Source: Methyloligella sp. | Lineage (GTDB): Bacteria; Pseudomonadota; Alphaproteobacteria; Rhizobiales; HXMU1428-3 | Direction of reading: 5' to 3' | DNA: 64,000 nt | Assembly: GCA_021604645.1 (NCBI GenBank) | Contig: BQJJ01000014.1 | Span: 1 to 64,000 of the forward strand | In this document: positions 36,187 to 45,386 of the stretch, piece after piece | Layout: every line of letters starts with the position of its first letter | Position numbering within the stretch: position 1 is the stretch's first letter | Position numbers and translations under genes: made by a program | The notes under the pieces: generated by a model | Database searches by the model: none | Told to the model about the DNA's origin: nothing | Seen by the model: only the letters and a program-made list of their open reading frames with translations

Positions 36187-37080
36187 TTGTTGAATTTTAA
36201 CTTTCTAGCAAAGGCCTTAATTATTTTAAGTCTGAGCCTATGTTTTAGTTTCACTAATATAAGTGATGGTCAATCCAAACAAAGTGCTCGAGATTTTAAA
36301 AAACAATTCCAAACCTTTACAAAATCAGATGATGGTCAAAAGGGAAACTGGTTAGACAAAACCTCACCGTGGGCGCCTTACTTTAATTCAATAAACACTT
36401 TAGAGCGATCCAAAGAACAAATAAGTTGGGAGCAAGAAGGACGCTGCCAAAAAGTTTTAACAGCTATTCAAGCTGCTTTCATTAAAGCTCATCCAAAACT
36501 AGCAGTCATTTTTTTTAAAGGGCCAATACGACTTAATTTTGAGCGAACAATCATCCCCTATCACTCCCCTTCTTACAAACGATGTCAAATCTGGAAGAAG
36601 TTAAACGTGGTGATCGAAACAAGCAGGCGAGCAAATGTGAACTTAACCGACCCGTTTGTGAATTTACCTTACATATATTTAGGGGAAGAAAAGCCAACTA
36701 AAAAACCAAGTCAGAAAAAGATGAAGCCTGAAGATGTCAGATTGTCTAAAATTTATAAAAAAGCGGTGATTGATCTTATCTCACTAGCTACTTGCAAAAA
36801 CGATAAAATGGCTCTGAGAGATATAAACGAACTTGATATGATGAGTTATTCGAGAGTTTTTACTGAAACTGAGGCTTATTTTTTAGATGCGATTGCACAA
36901 TCAATGTCAGTTAAAACAAACCTTTATCAAAATGTAAAAATACGGTTGAGTAAAAAATACTCGCAAGATCGAGCATCTTATGACCCTCAAAAACTTTTTT
37001 TTCTGCAAACCCATCTACAAAATAACGATATGGAAAAAGCAAAAAAGTTAGTTCCTAATCTTACTAGGCACTGTAGGTGA
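36187..37080 (+). CDS. secreted protein of unknown function
   Basis: I do not recognise this 297-residue protein. It has an N-terminal signal peptide (LAKALIILSLSLCFSFTNIS) and a mature part rich in Lys with several cysteines (GRCQK, KRCQIW, ATCKND, and a C-terminal TRHCR). The start is a TTG with GGGGA upstream; no in-frame ATG is near. It interrupts the his cluster and is bracketed by two R1 repeats in direct orientation sharing a rare hairpin A allele, which suggests it arrived with or between repeats. Confidence 0.6.
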   Translation: MLNFNFLAKALIILSLSLCFSFTNISDGQSKQSARDFKKQFQTFTKSDDGQKGNWLDKTSPWAPYFNSINTLERSKEQISWEQEGRCQKVLTAIQAAFIKAHPKLAVIFFKGPIRLNFERTIIPYHSPSYKRCQIWKKLNVVIETSRRANVNLTDPFVNLPYIYLGEEKPTKKPSQKKMKPEDVRLSKIYKKAVIDLISLATCKNDKMALRDINELDMMSYSRVFTETEAYFLDAIAQSMSVKTNLYQNVKIRLSKKYSQDRASYDPQKLFFLQTHLQNNDMEKAKKLVPNLTRHCR

Positions 37081-37113
37081 TTTTTGAGTATCTAAAAATG
37101 ATAAGCTTGCTTT

Positions 37114-37230
37114 ACGAAGAAGGAGCATTGCCCTTTTCGGGCAATGGGACATGACGCCGGGGGCGTCCGGTGCTTAGCGCTGCCTCTCGGAGGCCCATGA
37201 GCTTCAGCTCATGGAATAGCCGTGAGAGAG
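37114..37230 (+). repeat. R1 structured repeat, copy 6
   Basis: Hairpin A is CATTGCCC/GGGCAATG as in copy 5; B is GACGCCGGGGGCGTC; C is GGTGCTTAGCGCTGCC; D is CCCATGAGC/GCTCATGG; tail AATAGCCGTGAGAGAG. It lies between convergent unknown genes, ending 12 bp before the stop codon of the minus-strand one. Confidence 0.9.
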
Positions 37231-37242
37231 AAAAGTAAAATT

Positions 37243-37710
37243 TTATTTCATAAACGGCACCATGCTGCGCATTACACACACATAAAAAGCAAAGTGGCAC
37301 CAAAAGGGTGTGACAGTTTTTAACTTGCTGCATTTCTCAAAATCACTCAGACAGGTAAAAGGCTGACTATCAAATTTAATGGCCTCTTCTTTGGTGAAGG
37401 GCAGTTTGGTCTCCGCTCTTTTTTTAATGTTCTCAAGCCGCGTTAAAATTTCTTTTTGGCTGTGTTTTGGGAGTGATAAAAAATTATCAACTGTAATCAA
37501 ATCTCCATCAACCGCATTTTCGAGAGTGCGCAGTTGGGTTTCAAAAACTTTTAGGTTAAATTTCTGAGCTTTTAAAATCTTCGGGGCAGATTTTTTCTCA
37601 CTGGCTTTTTTGATGGTTTCAGCAAGCTTCTGTATGGCTGGTAATGATATTTTTCTTGTTTTCAAGCCTGATACGATTTCATCGTCTTTGACTTGTTTTT
37701 TCTTAGCCAT
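37243..37710 (-). CDS. small protein of unknown function
   Basis: I do not recognise this 155-residue protein. It is Lys-rich (KKKQVKDDEIV, KKASEKKSAPKILKAQK), mostly helical by eye, and ends in a Cys-rich part (FTCLSDFEKC, FWCHFAFYVCVM). ATG 37710 is chosen over the TTG at 37722 because GGAGG lies five bases upstream. It sits in the inserted segment that splits the histidine genes. Confidence 0.6.
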   Translation of the reverse strand: MAKKKQVKDDEIVSGLKTRKISLPAIQKLAETIKKASEKKSAPKILKAQKFNLKVFETQLRTLENAVDGDLITVDNFLSLPKHSQKEILTRLENIKKRAETKLPFTKEEAIKFDSQPFTCLSDFEKCSKLKTVTPFWCHFAFYVCVMRSMVPFMK

Positions 37711-37885
37711 ATGGCCTCCCAAAAAAGAACTTCTTTTAAAATGATATGAATAACACCACTGGTGTTAGCTTATATTTAAATTGAAAATATGAACCAGATC
37801 ACAATCCATAACAAATAATTTGTTTCAAGCCAGAGCAATTGAAGGTTATGCTGTTTAAAAAATAAGCAATCACGAGGGCTGCCTA

Positions 37886-39115
37886 ATGTTAAAAACAACA
37901 ACAGAACGTGTCGAATTCACTGGAAGCACCGGAGAAAAAATCGCCGGTAAATTAGACAAACCCATTGGGCCCATTCGTACCTATGCTTTATACGCTCATT
38001 GTTTTACCTGTACAAAAGAGTTCATCGGATCACGTACAATTTGTGAGGCCTTGGCCAGTCACGGCATTGCTGTTCTTCGGTTTGATTTCACAGGGCTTGG
38101 CTCAAGTGGCGGAGATTTTGGTGAAACAAACTTTCTCTCAAATGTTCAAGACCTCATCGCGGCGTCTAAATTTATGGAAGATGAGTTAGAAGCACCATCC
38201 TTACTTATTGGGCATTCATTAGGAGGTGCTGCAGTTCTATCAGCAGCAAAACATATTGATAGCGCAAAAGTCGTTATCTCTATTGCTGCGCCAGCTGATG
38301 CCGATCATGTCATTCACAATTTCGCAGATCACGTTGAAGAGATTGAGACCAATGGATCAGCACAAGTGAAACTAGGCGGAAAAGAGCTGACCATCAGCAA
38401 GCAATTTCTAGAAGACCTCAGAGCGCAAAATGTGACGCAAGGCCTCTCAGATGTTCGCAAAGCATTTTTGATCATGCATTCACCAACAGATAATATGGTC
38501 GGGATTGAAAATGCAGGACGAATATTCGCTGCCGCCAAACACCCAAAAAGTTTTGTGTCATTAGATGAGGCAGATCACCTTCTAACCAAACCAGAAGACG
38601 CGGCTTATGTTGCTGCGAATATCAACACATGGGCCAGCCGCTATTTACCGCGTCCTGAAGATAAGAGCCAAAAATGGGAAGGCCATGTCCGCGTCTCGGA
38701 AACAAGGGCAAGTAAGTTCCAAAACTGGGTGCAAGCAGGGCCGCACGGGTTTATGGCAGATGAACCGAAATCTTATGGCGGGACTGAAACAGGCCCAACT
38801 CCTTATAACTTGTTAGCAGCCGCGCTGGGTGCCTGTACAAACATGACGCTCCGAAACTATGCAAGCTTGAAAAATTTAGAGATCGGTCAAATCAATGTTG
38901 AAGTTGAATATAGCAAAATTCATATTGAAGATTGCAATGAATGCGAGCAAAGCGAAAGTGGAAAAATAGATCAATTTGAACGCCGCATTGAAATTAAAGG
39001 CTTGAGAGACCCTGAATTAGAACAAAAACTACTCTCAATAGCAGATCGATGCCCTGTTCATAGGACATTGGAAAATCAGGCCCATATTGTAACAAATACA
39101 AAGAAAAAAACTTAA
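37886..39115 (+). CDS. alpha/beta hydrolase-OsmC fusion protein
   Basis: The first 260 residues are an alpha/beta hydrolase (HCFTCTKEF, FDFTGLGSSGG, nucleophile elbow GHSLGGA, EADHLLT with the likely catalytic His). The last 140 are an OsmC/Ohr-like domain (GPTPYNLLAAALGACTNMTLRNYA and CPVHRTLEN) with the two redox cysteines of peroxide-reducing OsmC proteins. This fusion is a known architecture; its substrate is not settled, with an organic peroxide or thioester role likely. Confidence 0.9.
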   Translation: MLKTTTERVEFTGSTGEKIAGKLDKPIGPIRTYALYAHCFTCTKEFIGSRTICEALASHGIAVLRFDFTGLGSSGGDFGETNFLSNVQDLIAASKFMEDELEAPSLLIGHSLGGAAVLSAAKHIDSAKVVISIAAPADADHVIHNFADHVEEIETNGSAQVKLGGKELTISKQFLEDLRAQNVTQGLSDVRKAFLIMHSPTDNMVGIENAGRIFAAAKHPKSFVSLDEADHLLTKPEDAAYVAANINTWASRYLPRPEDKSQKWEGHVRVSETRASKFQNWVQAGPHGFMADEPKSYGGTETGPTPYNLLAAALGACTNMTLRNYASLKNLEIGQINVEVEYSKIHIEDCNECEQSESGKIDQFERRIEIKGLRDPELEQKLLSIADRCPVHRTLENQAHIVTNTKKKT

Positions 39116-39249
39116 AAACACCTGATTTAATCATATCGAAAAAGAGTGTGATCTAAATCACTGGTTTTGCTTGTCAAACCAGGCCCTATGTTTGATAAGT
39201 AAGAAAATGGATTAAACCAAGCGTTCTAAAACAATACTGGAAGACTGAA

Positions 39250-40041
39250 ATGCTTAAAATTAGGGTGATACCCTGCCTTGATGTAAAAGATGGCCGGGTA
39301 GTAAAGGGGGTTAATTTTGTTGACCTTATTGATGCAGGCGATCCGGTAGAAGCTGCAAAAGCCTATGACGCAGCAGGTGCTGATGAGCTCTGTTTTCTAG
39401 ATATCACAGCATCATCCGATAATCGCGGAACGATCTTAGACGTCGTGCAAAGAACAGCTGAAAATTGTTTTATGCCTCTCACTGTTGGCGGAGGTGTAAG
39501 AGAAGTAGCTGACGTTCGCCGCTTACTGGAAGCAGGCGCAGATAAAGTCTCCATTAATACAGCAGCCGTTCATAACCGCGATTTTGTAAATGCAGCTTCA
39601 GAAAAATTTGGTGCGCAATGTATTGTAATTGCAATTGACGCAAAAACTGTCTCTGAAGAGGGAGAGCCCTTGCGCTGGGAAATATTCACCCATGGCGGCA
39701 GAGAGCCAACAGGTATCGATGCTGTTGAATTTGCCAAAGATATGGTGGCAAGAGGCGCTGGTGAAATTCTTCTCACATCAATGGATAGAGACGGCACCCG
39801 CCAGGGCTTTAATCTACCTCTTACCAAAGCTATCTCGGACGCAGTTTCTGTGCCTGTCATAGCATCCGGTGGTGTCGGCGATCTTGATCATCTGGTTGAG
39901 GGAGTAACAAAAGGTGGAGCAAGCGCAGTCTTAGCAGCGTCGATTTTTCACTTTGGGGACTATACAATCGGCGAAGCAAAGAGTTATATGGCCAAAAAAG
40001 GCATTGATATGCGCTTAGATGGGATCCATGCGGATGCTTAG
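39250..40041 (+). CDS. hisF: imidazole glycerol phosphate synthase cyclase subunit
   Basis: HisF forms IGP and AICAR from PRFAR using ammonia from HisH. It begins with [19 protein letters not shown] (catalytic Asp), and has [39 protein letters not shown] (second catalytic Asp) and [10 protein letters not shown]. The protein is 263 residues; after the usual MRLD end it has GIHADA, encoded by the first bases of an R2 repeat, which also supplies the TAG stop. Confidence 0.96.
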   Translation: MLKIRVIPCLDVKDGRVVKGVNFVDLIDAGDPVEAAKAYDAAGADELCFLDITASSDNRGTILDVVQRTAENCFMPLTVGGGVREVADVRRLLEAGADKVSINTAAVHNRDFVNAASEKFGAQCIVIAIDAKTVSEEGEPLRWEIFTHGGREPTGIDAVEFAKDMVARGAGEILLTSMDRDGTRQGFNLPLTKAISDAVSVPVIASGGVGDLDHLVEGVTKGGASAVLAASIFHFGDYTIGEAKSYMAKKGIDMRLDGIHADA

Positions 40042-40100
40042 TGGGCAACCTGAAGGTCATAACAAATGTTTGGTTGCTAGTAGGTAGCCTGAAGTTAGAA
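40030..40100 (+). repeat. two R2 units overlapping the hisF 3' end
   Basis: The first unit, GCGGATGCTTAGTGGGCAACC, starts inside hisF: its GCGGATGCT codes the last residues and its TAG is the stop codon. The second unit, TTTGGTTGCTAGTAGGTAGCCTGAAG, follows at about 40068. Confidence 0.8.
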
Positions 40101-40109
40101 TAGAATTGT

Positions 40110-40232
40110 ACGATGAAGGAGCTCAGCCCATTTCCGGGCTGAGGGACATGGCGAAACGCCAGTGTAGCCCGGTGCCTAGTACCGCCCCTCGGAGGCCCAA
40201 GCGTTTAGCGCTTGGAATAGCCGTTAGAGAGA
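40110..40232 (+). repeat. R1 structured repeat, copy 7
   Basis: Complete copy with hairpin A (CTCAGCCC/GGGCTGAG), long B (GGCGAAACGCCAGTGTAGCC), C (GGTGCCTAGTACC), D (CCAAGCGTTTAGCGCTTGG) and tail AATAGCCGTTAGAGAGA. The tail is 3 bp from the hisE ATG and acts as its ribosome binding site. Confidence 0.9.
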
Positions 40233-40235
40233 ACA

Positions 40236-40553
40236 ATGAAAACAACATTAGAACAGCTTAGTGAAATCATTAAAGAGCGTAGAAGCTCCACCGCTGAGAA
40301 ATCATATACAAAATCATTGATTGAAGCTGGAACGGGCAAATGCGCTAAGAAAATGGGCGAAGAAGCCGTTGAAGCTGTTATTGCTGCAGTGAGTGAAGAT
40401 GATGATGCATTTAAAGAAGAAACGGCAGATTTGTTATATCATCTCTTAGTGCTTCTAGAGCAAAAAAATGTTTCTATGAAAGAAGTTGAAGATATTTTAG
40501 CCTCTCGTATGGGTTTATCTGGCCATGAGGAAAAAGCCCAACGCACACAATAA
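40236..40553 (+). CDS. hisE: phosphoribosyl-ATP pyrophosphatase
   Basis: HisE hydrolyses phosphoribosyl-ATP to phosphoribosyl-AMP, the second step of histidine synthesis. The 105-residue protein has the MazG-like helices with KMGEEAVEAVIAAVSEDDDAFKEETADLLYHLLVLL holding the metal-binding Glu/Asp residues. It is separate from HisI, as usual in alphaproteobacteria. Its leader is entirely R1 repeat. Confidence 0.96.
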   Translation: MKTTLEQLSEIIKERRSSTAEKSYTKSLIEAGTGKCAKKMGEEAVEAVIAAVSEDDDAFKEETADLLYHLLVLLEQKNVSMKEVEDILASRMGLSGHEEKAQRTQ

Positions 40554-40555
40554 AA

Positions 40556-40590
40556 AGCGGTTGCTGGTGGGCAATCTAAAGCGCATTAAA
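40556..40590 (+). repeat. R2 hairpin repeat between hisE and coaA
   Basis: AGCGGTTGC, loop TGGTG, GGCAATCT and AAAGCGC form the R2 fold, starting 3 bp after the hisE stop codon; ATTAAAAAAAG is the trailer. Confidence 0.82.
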
Positions 40591-40619
40591 AAAAGAACAC
40601 TAAAAAGGTCTCAATCAGT

Positions 40620-41573
40620 ATGCAAGACCCTATTGAATTAGATAAATCTCCCTATTTGATCATGCACCGCGATGAATGGGCAGAGCAGCGCCGTGATACG
40701 CCAATGACATTAAGTCCTGAAGATGTTGAGCGGTTAGGTGGTTTGTCAGAGCGTTTATCAACCACAGAAGTTGAAGAGATTTATCTTCCCCTTTCAAGGC
40801 TGCTAAGCCTATATGTGTCGGCTTCTCAAGAATTACATATGGTAACCAACCGCTTTTTGGGCCAAAAACAGCAAAAAATGCCCTTTATCATAGGTATTGC
40901 CGGCTCTGTTGCCTGCGGAAAAAGCACAACGGCCAGGGTCCTAAAAGCTTTGCTTGCAAGATGGCCAGATCACCCGATGGTTGATCTTATTTCTACAGAT
41001 GGTTTCCTTCTTCCAAATAAAGTTTTGGAAGATCGAGACATTATGGACCGTAAAGGCTTTCCTGAAAGTTTTGATACGAAAAAATTATTATCCTTTTTAG
41101 CTGATGTGAAAGCCGGTAAACCATCGGTAACAGCGCCAGTATATTCACACTTTGCGTATGATATATTGGAAGACCAAGAAGTGGTCATTGATAGACCTGA
41201 TATTTTAATCGTTGAAGGTTTGAATGTCTTGCAGCCCGCACGTTTGCCAAAAAATGGCAGCGGCATTCCCTTCGTTTCAGATTTTTTCGACATCTCGATT
41301 TATATTGACGCAGAAACTGACCATATTCAGGACTGGTATGTTCAAAGGTTTTGGAGATTACGCGCAACAGCGTTTCGTGACCCTGCCTCATATTTCCATA
41401 AATATTCTCTTCTTGATGAAGACGAAGTGGTCAACACAGCCACCGGAATTTGGCAAAACATCAACCATAAAAACTTGGAAGAAAATATCCTTCCAACAAG
41501 GCAAAGAGCAGACCTTATCTTGAAAAAAGCGAAAGATCATTCTGTAGAAGAAGTGATGTTACGCAAATTATAA
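40620..41573 (+). CDS. coaA: pantothenate kinase type I
   Basis: CoaA phosphorylates pantothenate, the first step of CoA synthesis. The 317-residue protein has the P-loop [27 protein letters not shown], the YSHFAYDI segment and VEGLNVLQ, all family features. coaA following hisE is the conserved Rhizobiales order. Together with coaE at 20.4 kb this gives both ends of the CoA pathway in the window. Confidence 0.96.
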   Translation: MQDPIELDKSPYLIMHRDEWAEQRRDTPMTLSPEDVERLGGLSERLSTTEVEEIYLPLSRLLSLYVSASQELHMVTNRFLGQKQQKMPFIIGIAGSVACGKSTTARVLKALLARWPDHPMVDLISTDGFLLPNKVLEDRDIMDRKGFPESFDTKKLLSFLADVKAGKPSVTAPVYSHFAYDILEDQEVVIDRPDILIVEGLNVLQPARLPKNGSGIPFVSDFFDISIYIDAETDHIQDWYVQRFWRLRATAFRDPASYFHKYSLLDEDEVVNTATGIWQNINHKNLEENILPTRQRADLILKKAKDHSVEEVMLRKL

Positions 41574-41587
41574 AACTGTCAAAAACA

Positions 41588-42562
41588 TCACTTGCGTTTT
41601 TTTTCTAACGAAATTTCACTGAGCATCGGCAAATGGTCAGAGCCAATTGAAGGTCCTGCTTCAAAGCGGTGTTTTTTAATTTTCCATAGATCACTATCTC
41701 TAATAAACACATGATCAATTAAAAGGTGAGCAAACGGGAAATAAATGTCAGCATTTTTTGAAGGCCAAGATCGCTCAAACAAGCCAAACTTTTTCAACTT
41801 GTTTTCTTGAGAAAATTTCAAAAGAGCATCTGACCACGGCGTTAAATTAAAATCACCAACGAGTAGTATGGGGTTTTTAAGAGGTGTTAGATAGTTTGAT
41901 AACCACCCAAGTGCATTTGTCTTAAGTTGAGCATTATATGGCCAGTGTAAATGCACTGCTATGAGCTCAATTTTTGTATCGCCAACAGTGAGAACACCAT
42001 GTGCCATAGGTGGGTTATTATTCCCTCTGTTCCAGTGTTTAAAACTTTTGAGCTCGAAGGGAAGTTTTGAAAAAATATAAATATAATTCGGTCGTTTTGT
42101 AGTTTCATCAAAAGGTCCAGAATATTGATAGTCAGACTTTAATAAGTTAACAACATCTTCTGAAATTCCTAGAAACTCTTCTAATATTATAACATCCGGT
42201 TTTTCTTTTCTGACAAGGTCAATAAAGCTATTTGAGTCTTCATTTCCAAAATAAGCATTGAAATTCAGTAACTTAATTTTCTGACTATTCTGATTTTTTC
42301 CAGTTTCGGCAAGCGTTTCAGAAAAACTAGAATAGAAAATAAAACCATTTGATAGAAGCACAAGTAGAGCTAGTGAAAGCCAAACGGGTTTCTTAAGCCA
42401 TAAAAACACAAGAAAAGCAAAGCCAGCACAAACGAAATAATGCAATCTTAAATGATCGAATATATCGAAGGACTGGCTTTGAAAGGGACTAAATGAAATG
42501 AGTGTTAGGGCGAGTATAAGGATTGTCCCAAGACAAAAAATAAAAGAAACTGCTTTACGCAT
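41588..42562 (-). CDS. endonuclease/exonuclease/phosphatase family membrane protein
   Basis: The first 90 residues hold about three hydrophobic helices, then an EEP domain: LLNFNAYFGN, PDVIILEEFLG (metal-binding Glu), VHLHWPY, LLVGDFNLTPWSD and the C-terminal GSDHLPM (catalytic His). The active site therefore faces the periplasm if the helices insert as usual. The substrate, a phosphodiester or phospholipid, is unknown. Length 324. Confidence 0.88.
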   Translation of the reverse strand: MRKAVSFIFCLGTILILALTLISFSPFQSQSFDIFDHLRLHYFVCAGFAFLVFLWLKKPVWLSLALLVLLSNGFIFYSSFSETLAETGKNQNSQKIKLLNFNAYFGNEDSNSFIDLVRKEKPDVIILEEFLGISEDVVNLLKSDYQYSGPFDETTKRPNYIYIFSKLPFELKSFKHWNRGNNNPPMAHGVLTVGDTKIELIAVHLHWPYNAQLKTNALGWLSNYLTPLKNPILLVGDFNLTPWSDALLKFSQENKLKKFGLFERSWPSKNADIYFPFAHLLIDHVFIRDSDLWKIKKHRFEAGPSIGSDHLPMLSEISLEKKRK

Positions 42563-42590
42563 AACACTCTCATTTCAAAAAAAAATAAAC

Positions 42591-43580
42591 TTATAGCAAT
42601 TCATTCTTTTTAGCTAAGTCCACCAAATTGGCTTCTGGACGTGCCCCAATGTGAGAAATAATCTCACTTGCGGCCACTGCCCCAAGAGAGCCGCAAATGT
42701 CTAGATTTTTACCTTGCGTAAAGCCATATAAAAATCCAGCTGCATAAAGGTCACCAGCACCCGTTGTATCAACGACCGTTTCAACAGCAATGCTAGGCGC
42801 TGCCATGGTTGCATTACCATGTAAAATCATAGAGCCTTTGGCACCTTGAGTAAGCGCAGCCAGCTCCACATCATGACGCACCTGATCAGCTGCATTCGAG
42901 AAATCATCTGTTTGGTAAAGTGCTTTAATTTCATCTTCATTCGCAAAGAGAATATCAACATGGCTTTTGATAAATTTTAGAAAATCATCGCGGTGACGAT
43001 CAACACAGAATCCATCTGACAATGAAAGAGCCACGCGTTGCCCAGCCGAACTTGCAATTTCAGCAGCTTTAAAGAACGCTTCTTTCGCACGAGGCGGGTC
43101 AAACAAATAGCCCTCTAAATACGTGATTTTTGCTGACTGAACTTGTTTTTCAGAAATTTCTTCAGGGCCAAGCTCGACGCATGCCCCAAGGTAGGTATTC
43201 ATTGTCCGCTCACCATCTGGTGTCACGAATACAAGGCAACGAGCAGTTGGTGTGTTGCCTTCATTAAATGGCGTGTCGAATTTTACGCCAATGGCATTGA
43301 GGTCATGGGCAAAAACTTTACCGAATTGATCATCATCAACAACACCGATAAAACCGGTTTTACCACCAAAAGCACCAATTCCAGCGCACGTATTCGCAGC
43401 AGATCCACCAGAAATCTCAACCGCTGGCCCCATCGCATCATAAAGACGATCAGCATCGGCAGCAGAGATCAACTGCATATGCCCTTTTGGCAAATCAAAA
43501 TCTTGTAAAACTTTGTCATCACATTTAGCAATAATATCAACAATAGCATTGCCAATTCCAAGTACATCAATATCAGACAT
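42591..43580 (-). CDS. PfkB family kinase (adenosine kinase-like)
   Basis: The 329-residue protein has the ribokinase-fold signatures: GNAIVDII at the N-terminus, GGSAANTCAGIGAFGG, and the C-terminal DTTGAGDLYAAGFLYG with the catalytic Asp. In alphaproteobacteria this orthologue is usually annotated adenosine kinase, and the sequence fits that group, but sugar or nucleoside specificity cannot be proved here. It is the gene upstream of nth, with an R1 repeat in between. Confidence 0.85.
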   Translation of the reverse strand: MSDIDVLGIGNAIVDIIAKCDDKVLQDFDLPKGHMQLISAADADRLYDAMGPAVEISGGSAANTCAGIGAFGGKTGFIGVVDDDQFGKVFAHDLNAIGVKFDTPFNEGNTPTARCLVFVTPDGERTMNTYLGACVELGPEEISEKQVQSAKITYLEGYLFDPPRAKEAFFKAAEIASSAGQRVALSLSDGFCVDRHRDDFLKFIKSHVDILFANEDEIKALYQTDDFSNAADQVRHDVELAALTQGAKGSMILHGNATMAAPSIAVETVVDTTGAGDLYAAGFLYGFTQGKNLDICGSLGAVAASEIISHIGARPEANLVDLAKKNELL

Positions 43581-43799
43581 GTTACCCCGTCAATGAGCCA
43601 AATGCTCATTTCTCAAATTGAAAATCATTATTAAATTCCACCCGTTATAGGCCAGACAGCCCCCCATAAGTCAAGTCTTGAAAGGCGACTAGTCTCAAAG
43701 CTAGCCGAAAGTTTTACAAGGCTATCAATTAAAATACTCTCGGATAAAGGCGCAGTATTGTTTTTATGAATTAACCAAAACAATTTTTGAACCCTCATT

Positions 43800-43912
43800 A
43801 CGAAGAAGGAGCTCAGCCCATTTTCGGGTTGAGGGACATGGCGAAGCCCGGTGCAAGCACCGCCCCTCGGAGGCCCAAGCGCCATAAGCGCTTGGAATAG
43901 CCGTGAGAGAGA
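43800..43912 (+). repeat. R1 structured repeat, copy 8
   Basis: Hairpin A is CTCAGCCC/GGGTTGAG with one wobble, B is reduced (GGCGAAGCC), C is GGTGCAAGCACC, D is CCAAGCGC/GCGCTTGG and the tail is AATAGCCGTGAGAGAGAGA. It lies 6 bp beyond the nth stop codon, antisense to the flanking genes. Confidence 0.9.
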
Positions 43913-43918
43913 GAGACC

Positions 43919-44569
43919 CTAGCTGACAACTTTCTCATCAAAATTACAAACATCAGCAACCTCACAACGCACACAGGCCGGTTTTCGAGCTTTGCAAATA
44001 TAACGACCATGTAAAATTAGCCAATGATGAGCATGAAGAAGATAATCTTTTGGGACCCGTTTTTCTAAAGCCAGTTCAACTTCAAGTACATTTTTACCAG
44101 GCGCTAAACCAGTTCTATTAGAGACCCGGTATATATGTGTATCGACAGCTATTGTCGGATGCCCAAAAGCAACATTCATCACAACATTGGCAGTCTTGCG
44201 CCCAACACCAGGTAATTTTTCAAGCGCTTCCCTGGTTTGTGGGACTTGGCCCTCAAAATCATCCAGTATCATTTGCGACAGAGCAATGACATTCTTAGCC
44301 TTATTGCGATAAAGCCCAATAGTTTTGATATGGTTGATAAGCTTTTCTTCGCCCAAGGCGACCATTTTTTCTGGCGTATCAGCAATTTTAAAAAGATCTT
44401 TCGTCGCTTTATTCACTCCAACATCCGTTGCCTGAGCAGAAAGAGCCACAGCAACAACCAATGTATAATCATTTGTATATTGAAGCTCGGTCTCAGGCTC
44501 AGGAAGAGCCGTAGATAGGCGTTCAAACAGAGTTTCTATTTGTTTTTTGGTGAGTTTTTTAATTGTCAT
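43919..44569 (-). CDS. nth: endonuclease III
   Basis: Nth is a DNA glycosylase/AP lyase for oxidised pyrimidines. The 216-residue protein shows the helix-hairpin-helix LEKLPGVGRKTANVV with the catalytic Lys, the VDTHIYRV motif with the catalytic Asp, and the C-terminal [4Fe-4S] ligands C-x6-C-x2-C-x5-C (ICKARKPACVRCEVADVC). Complete and standard. It is divergent from the DUF2244 gene. Confidence 0.97.
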   Translation of the reverse strand: MTIKKLTKKQIETLFERLSTALPEPETELQYTNDYTLVVAVALSAQATDVGVNKATKDLFKIADTPEKMVALGEEKLINHIKTIGLYRNKAKNVIALSQMILDDFEGQVPQTREALEKLPGVGRKTANVVMNVAFGHPTIAVDTHIYRVSNRTGLAPGKNVLEVELALEKRVPKDYLLHAHHWLILHGRYICKARKPACVRCEVADVCNFDEKVVS

Positions 44570-44638
44570 CTTTTGCCGCGCGAAATTGTGAATGTCTCAA
44601 GACTTGCCAGATCGGTAACTCTGAATATACTGAACATT

Positions 44639-45214
44639 ATGAGCGATTTTACAAGACGAAATTCAGGAACAAATGAAAGAGAAAATAAACTTTCCGCGCA
44701 CTCTTCGAGAAAAAACGATGAAGAGCGATTGAAAGTTAACACTCATGAGTTCTCAGCCATGCTCACCCCTAATCGCTCGTTAAGCCCAAAAGGCTTCATC
44801 ATTTTTATGATCTGCATTTCCATAGTGTGTTTTACAACAGGACTAGTTTTCACATTAGCGGGCGCTTGGCCTGTGATGGGTTTTATGGGGCTAGATGTTT
44901 TACTGATCTATCTTGCGTTTCGAAAAAATTATAATGATTTAAAAATATTTGAAACCATAAGCCTTACCTCAAATGAACTGATATTAGAAAGAGTATACCC
45001 TTCTGGCCGTAGCCAGTCTTTTCAATATAACCCGTTCTGGGTCAAAGTGGGTATCAAAGAACATTCAAGCGGTGCTACAAAAATGCAGCTGATTTCCCAT
45101 GGTAAGGTTCTTAATTTTGGTAATTTTTTATCCGATGACGAACGCCGCGAATTCGCTTCCGTTTTAAACAGAGAAATCAACTTAGCCAAGAAAAGCCTCA
45201 ACGCGAATATATAA
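44639..45214 (+). CDS. DUF2244 membrane protein
   Basis: The 191-residue protein has a hydrophilic N-terminus, two hydrophobic helices (FIIFMICISIVCFTTGLVFTLAG and VMGFMGLDVLLIYLAF) and a C-terminal cytoplasmic part with YNPFWVKVGI. It fits DUF2244, a family conserved beside nth in alphaproteobacteria and of unknown function. The ORF track begins inside nth; ATG 44639 gives the family-type start MSDFTRR, though its ribosome binding site is weak. Confidence 0.85.
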   Translation: MSDFTRRNSGTNERENKLSAHSSRKNDEERLKVNTHEFSAMLTPNRSLSPKGFIIFMICISIVCFTTGLVFTLAGAWPVMGFMGLDVLLIYLAFRKNYNDLKIFETISLTSNELILERVYPSGRSQSFQYNPFWVKVGIKEHSSGATKMQLISHGKVLNFGNFLSDDERREFASVLNREINLAKKSLNANI

Positions 45215-45225
45215 AATGTTTAATT

Positions 45226-45339
45226 TCTCTCACGGCTATTTCAAGCGCTAAGGCGCTTGAGCCTCCGACGGGCGGCACTCGCGCCGGGCAGCTGGCGCTG
45301 CCATGTCCTTACGCCGAAAAAGCGTCACTCCTTCTTCGG
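45226..45339 (-). repeat. R1 structured repeat, copy 9 (only minus-oriented copy)
   Basis: Read on the minus strand: CCGAAGAAGGAG, hairpin A (GACGC/GCGTA, weaker), GGACAT, B (GGCAGCGCCAGCTGCC), C (GGCGCGAGTGCC), D (CTCAAGCGCC/GCGCTTGA) and tail AATAGCCGTGAGAGA. It faces away from copy 10, 47 bp to the right. Confidence 0.88.
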
Positions 45340-45386
45340 ATGGTGATATTTTTTATGAATTCATAAACACACCTAAAATTCTTCTA

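Noticed and set aside
43631-43885. Minus-strand ORFs such as 43631-43885, 33835-34035, 37112-37333, 59422-59785 and 62669-63085
   Set aside because: They run through R1/R2 repeats and share translated repeat strings (e.g. PPRGGA, SSFF); they are shadows of the repeats, not genes.
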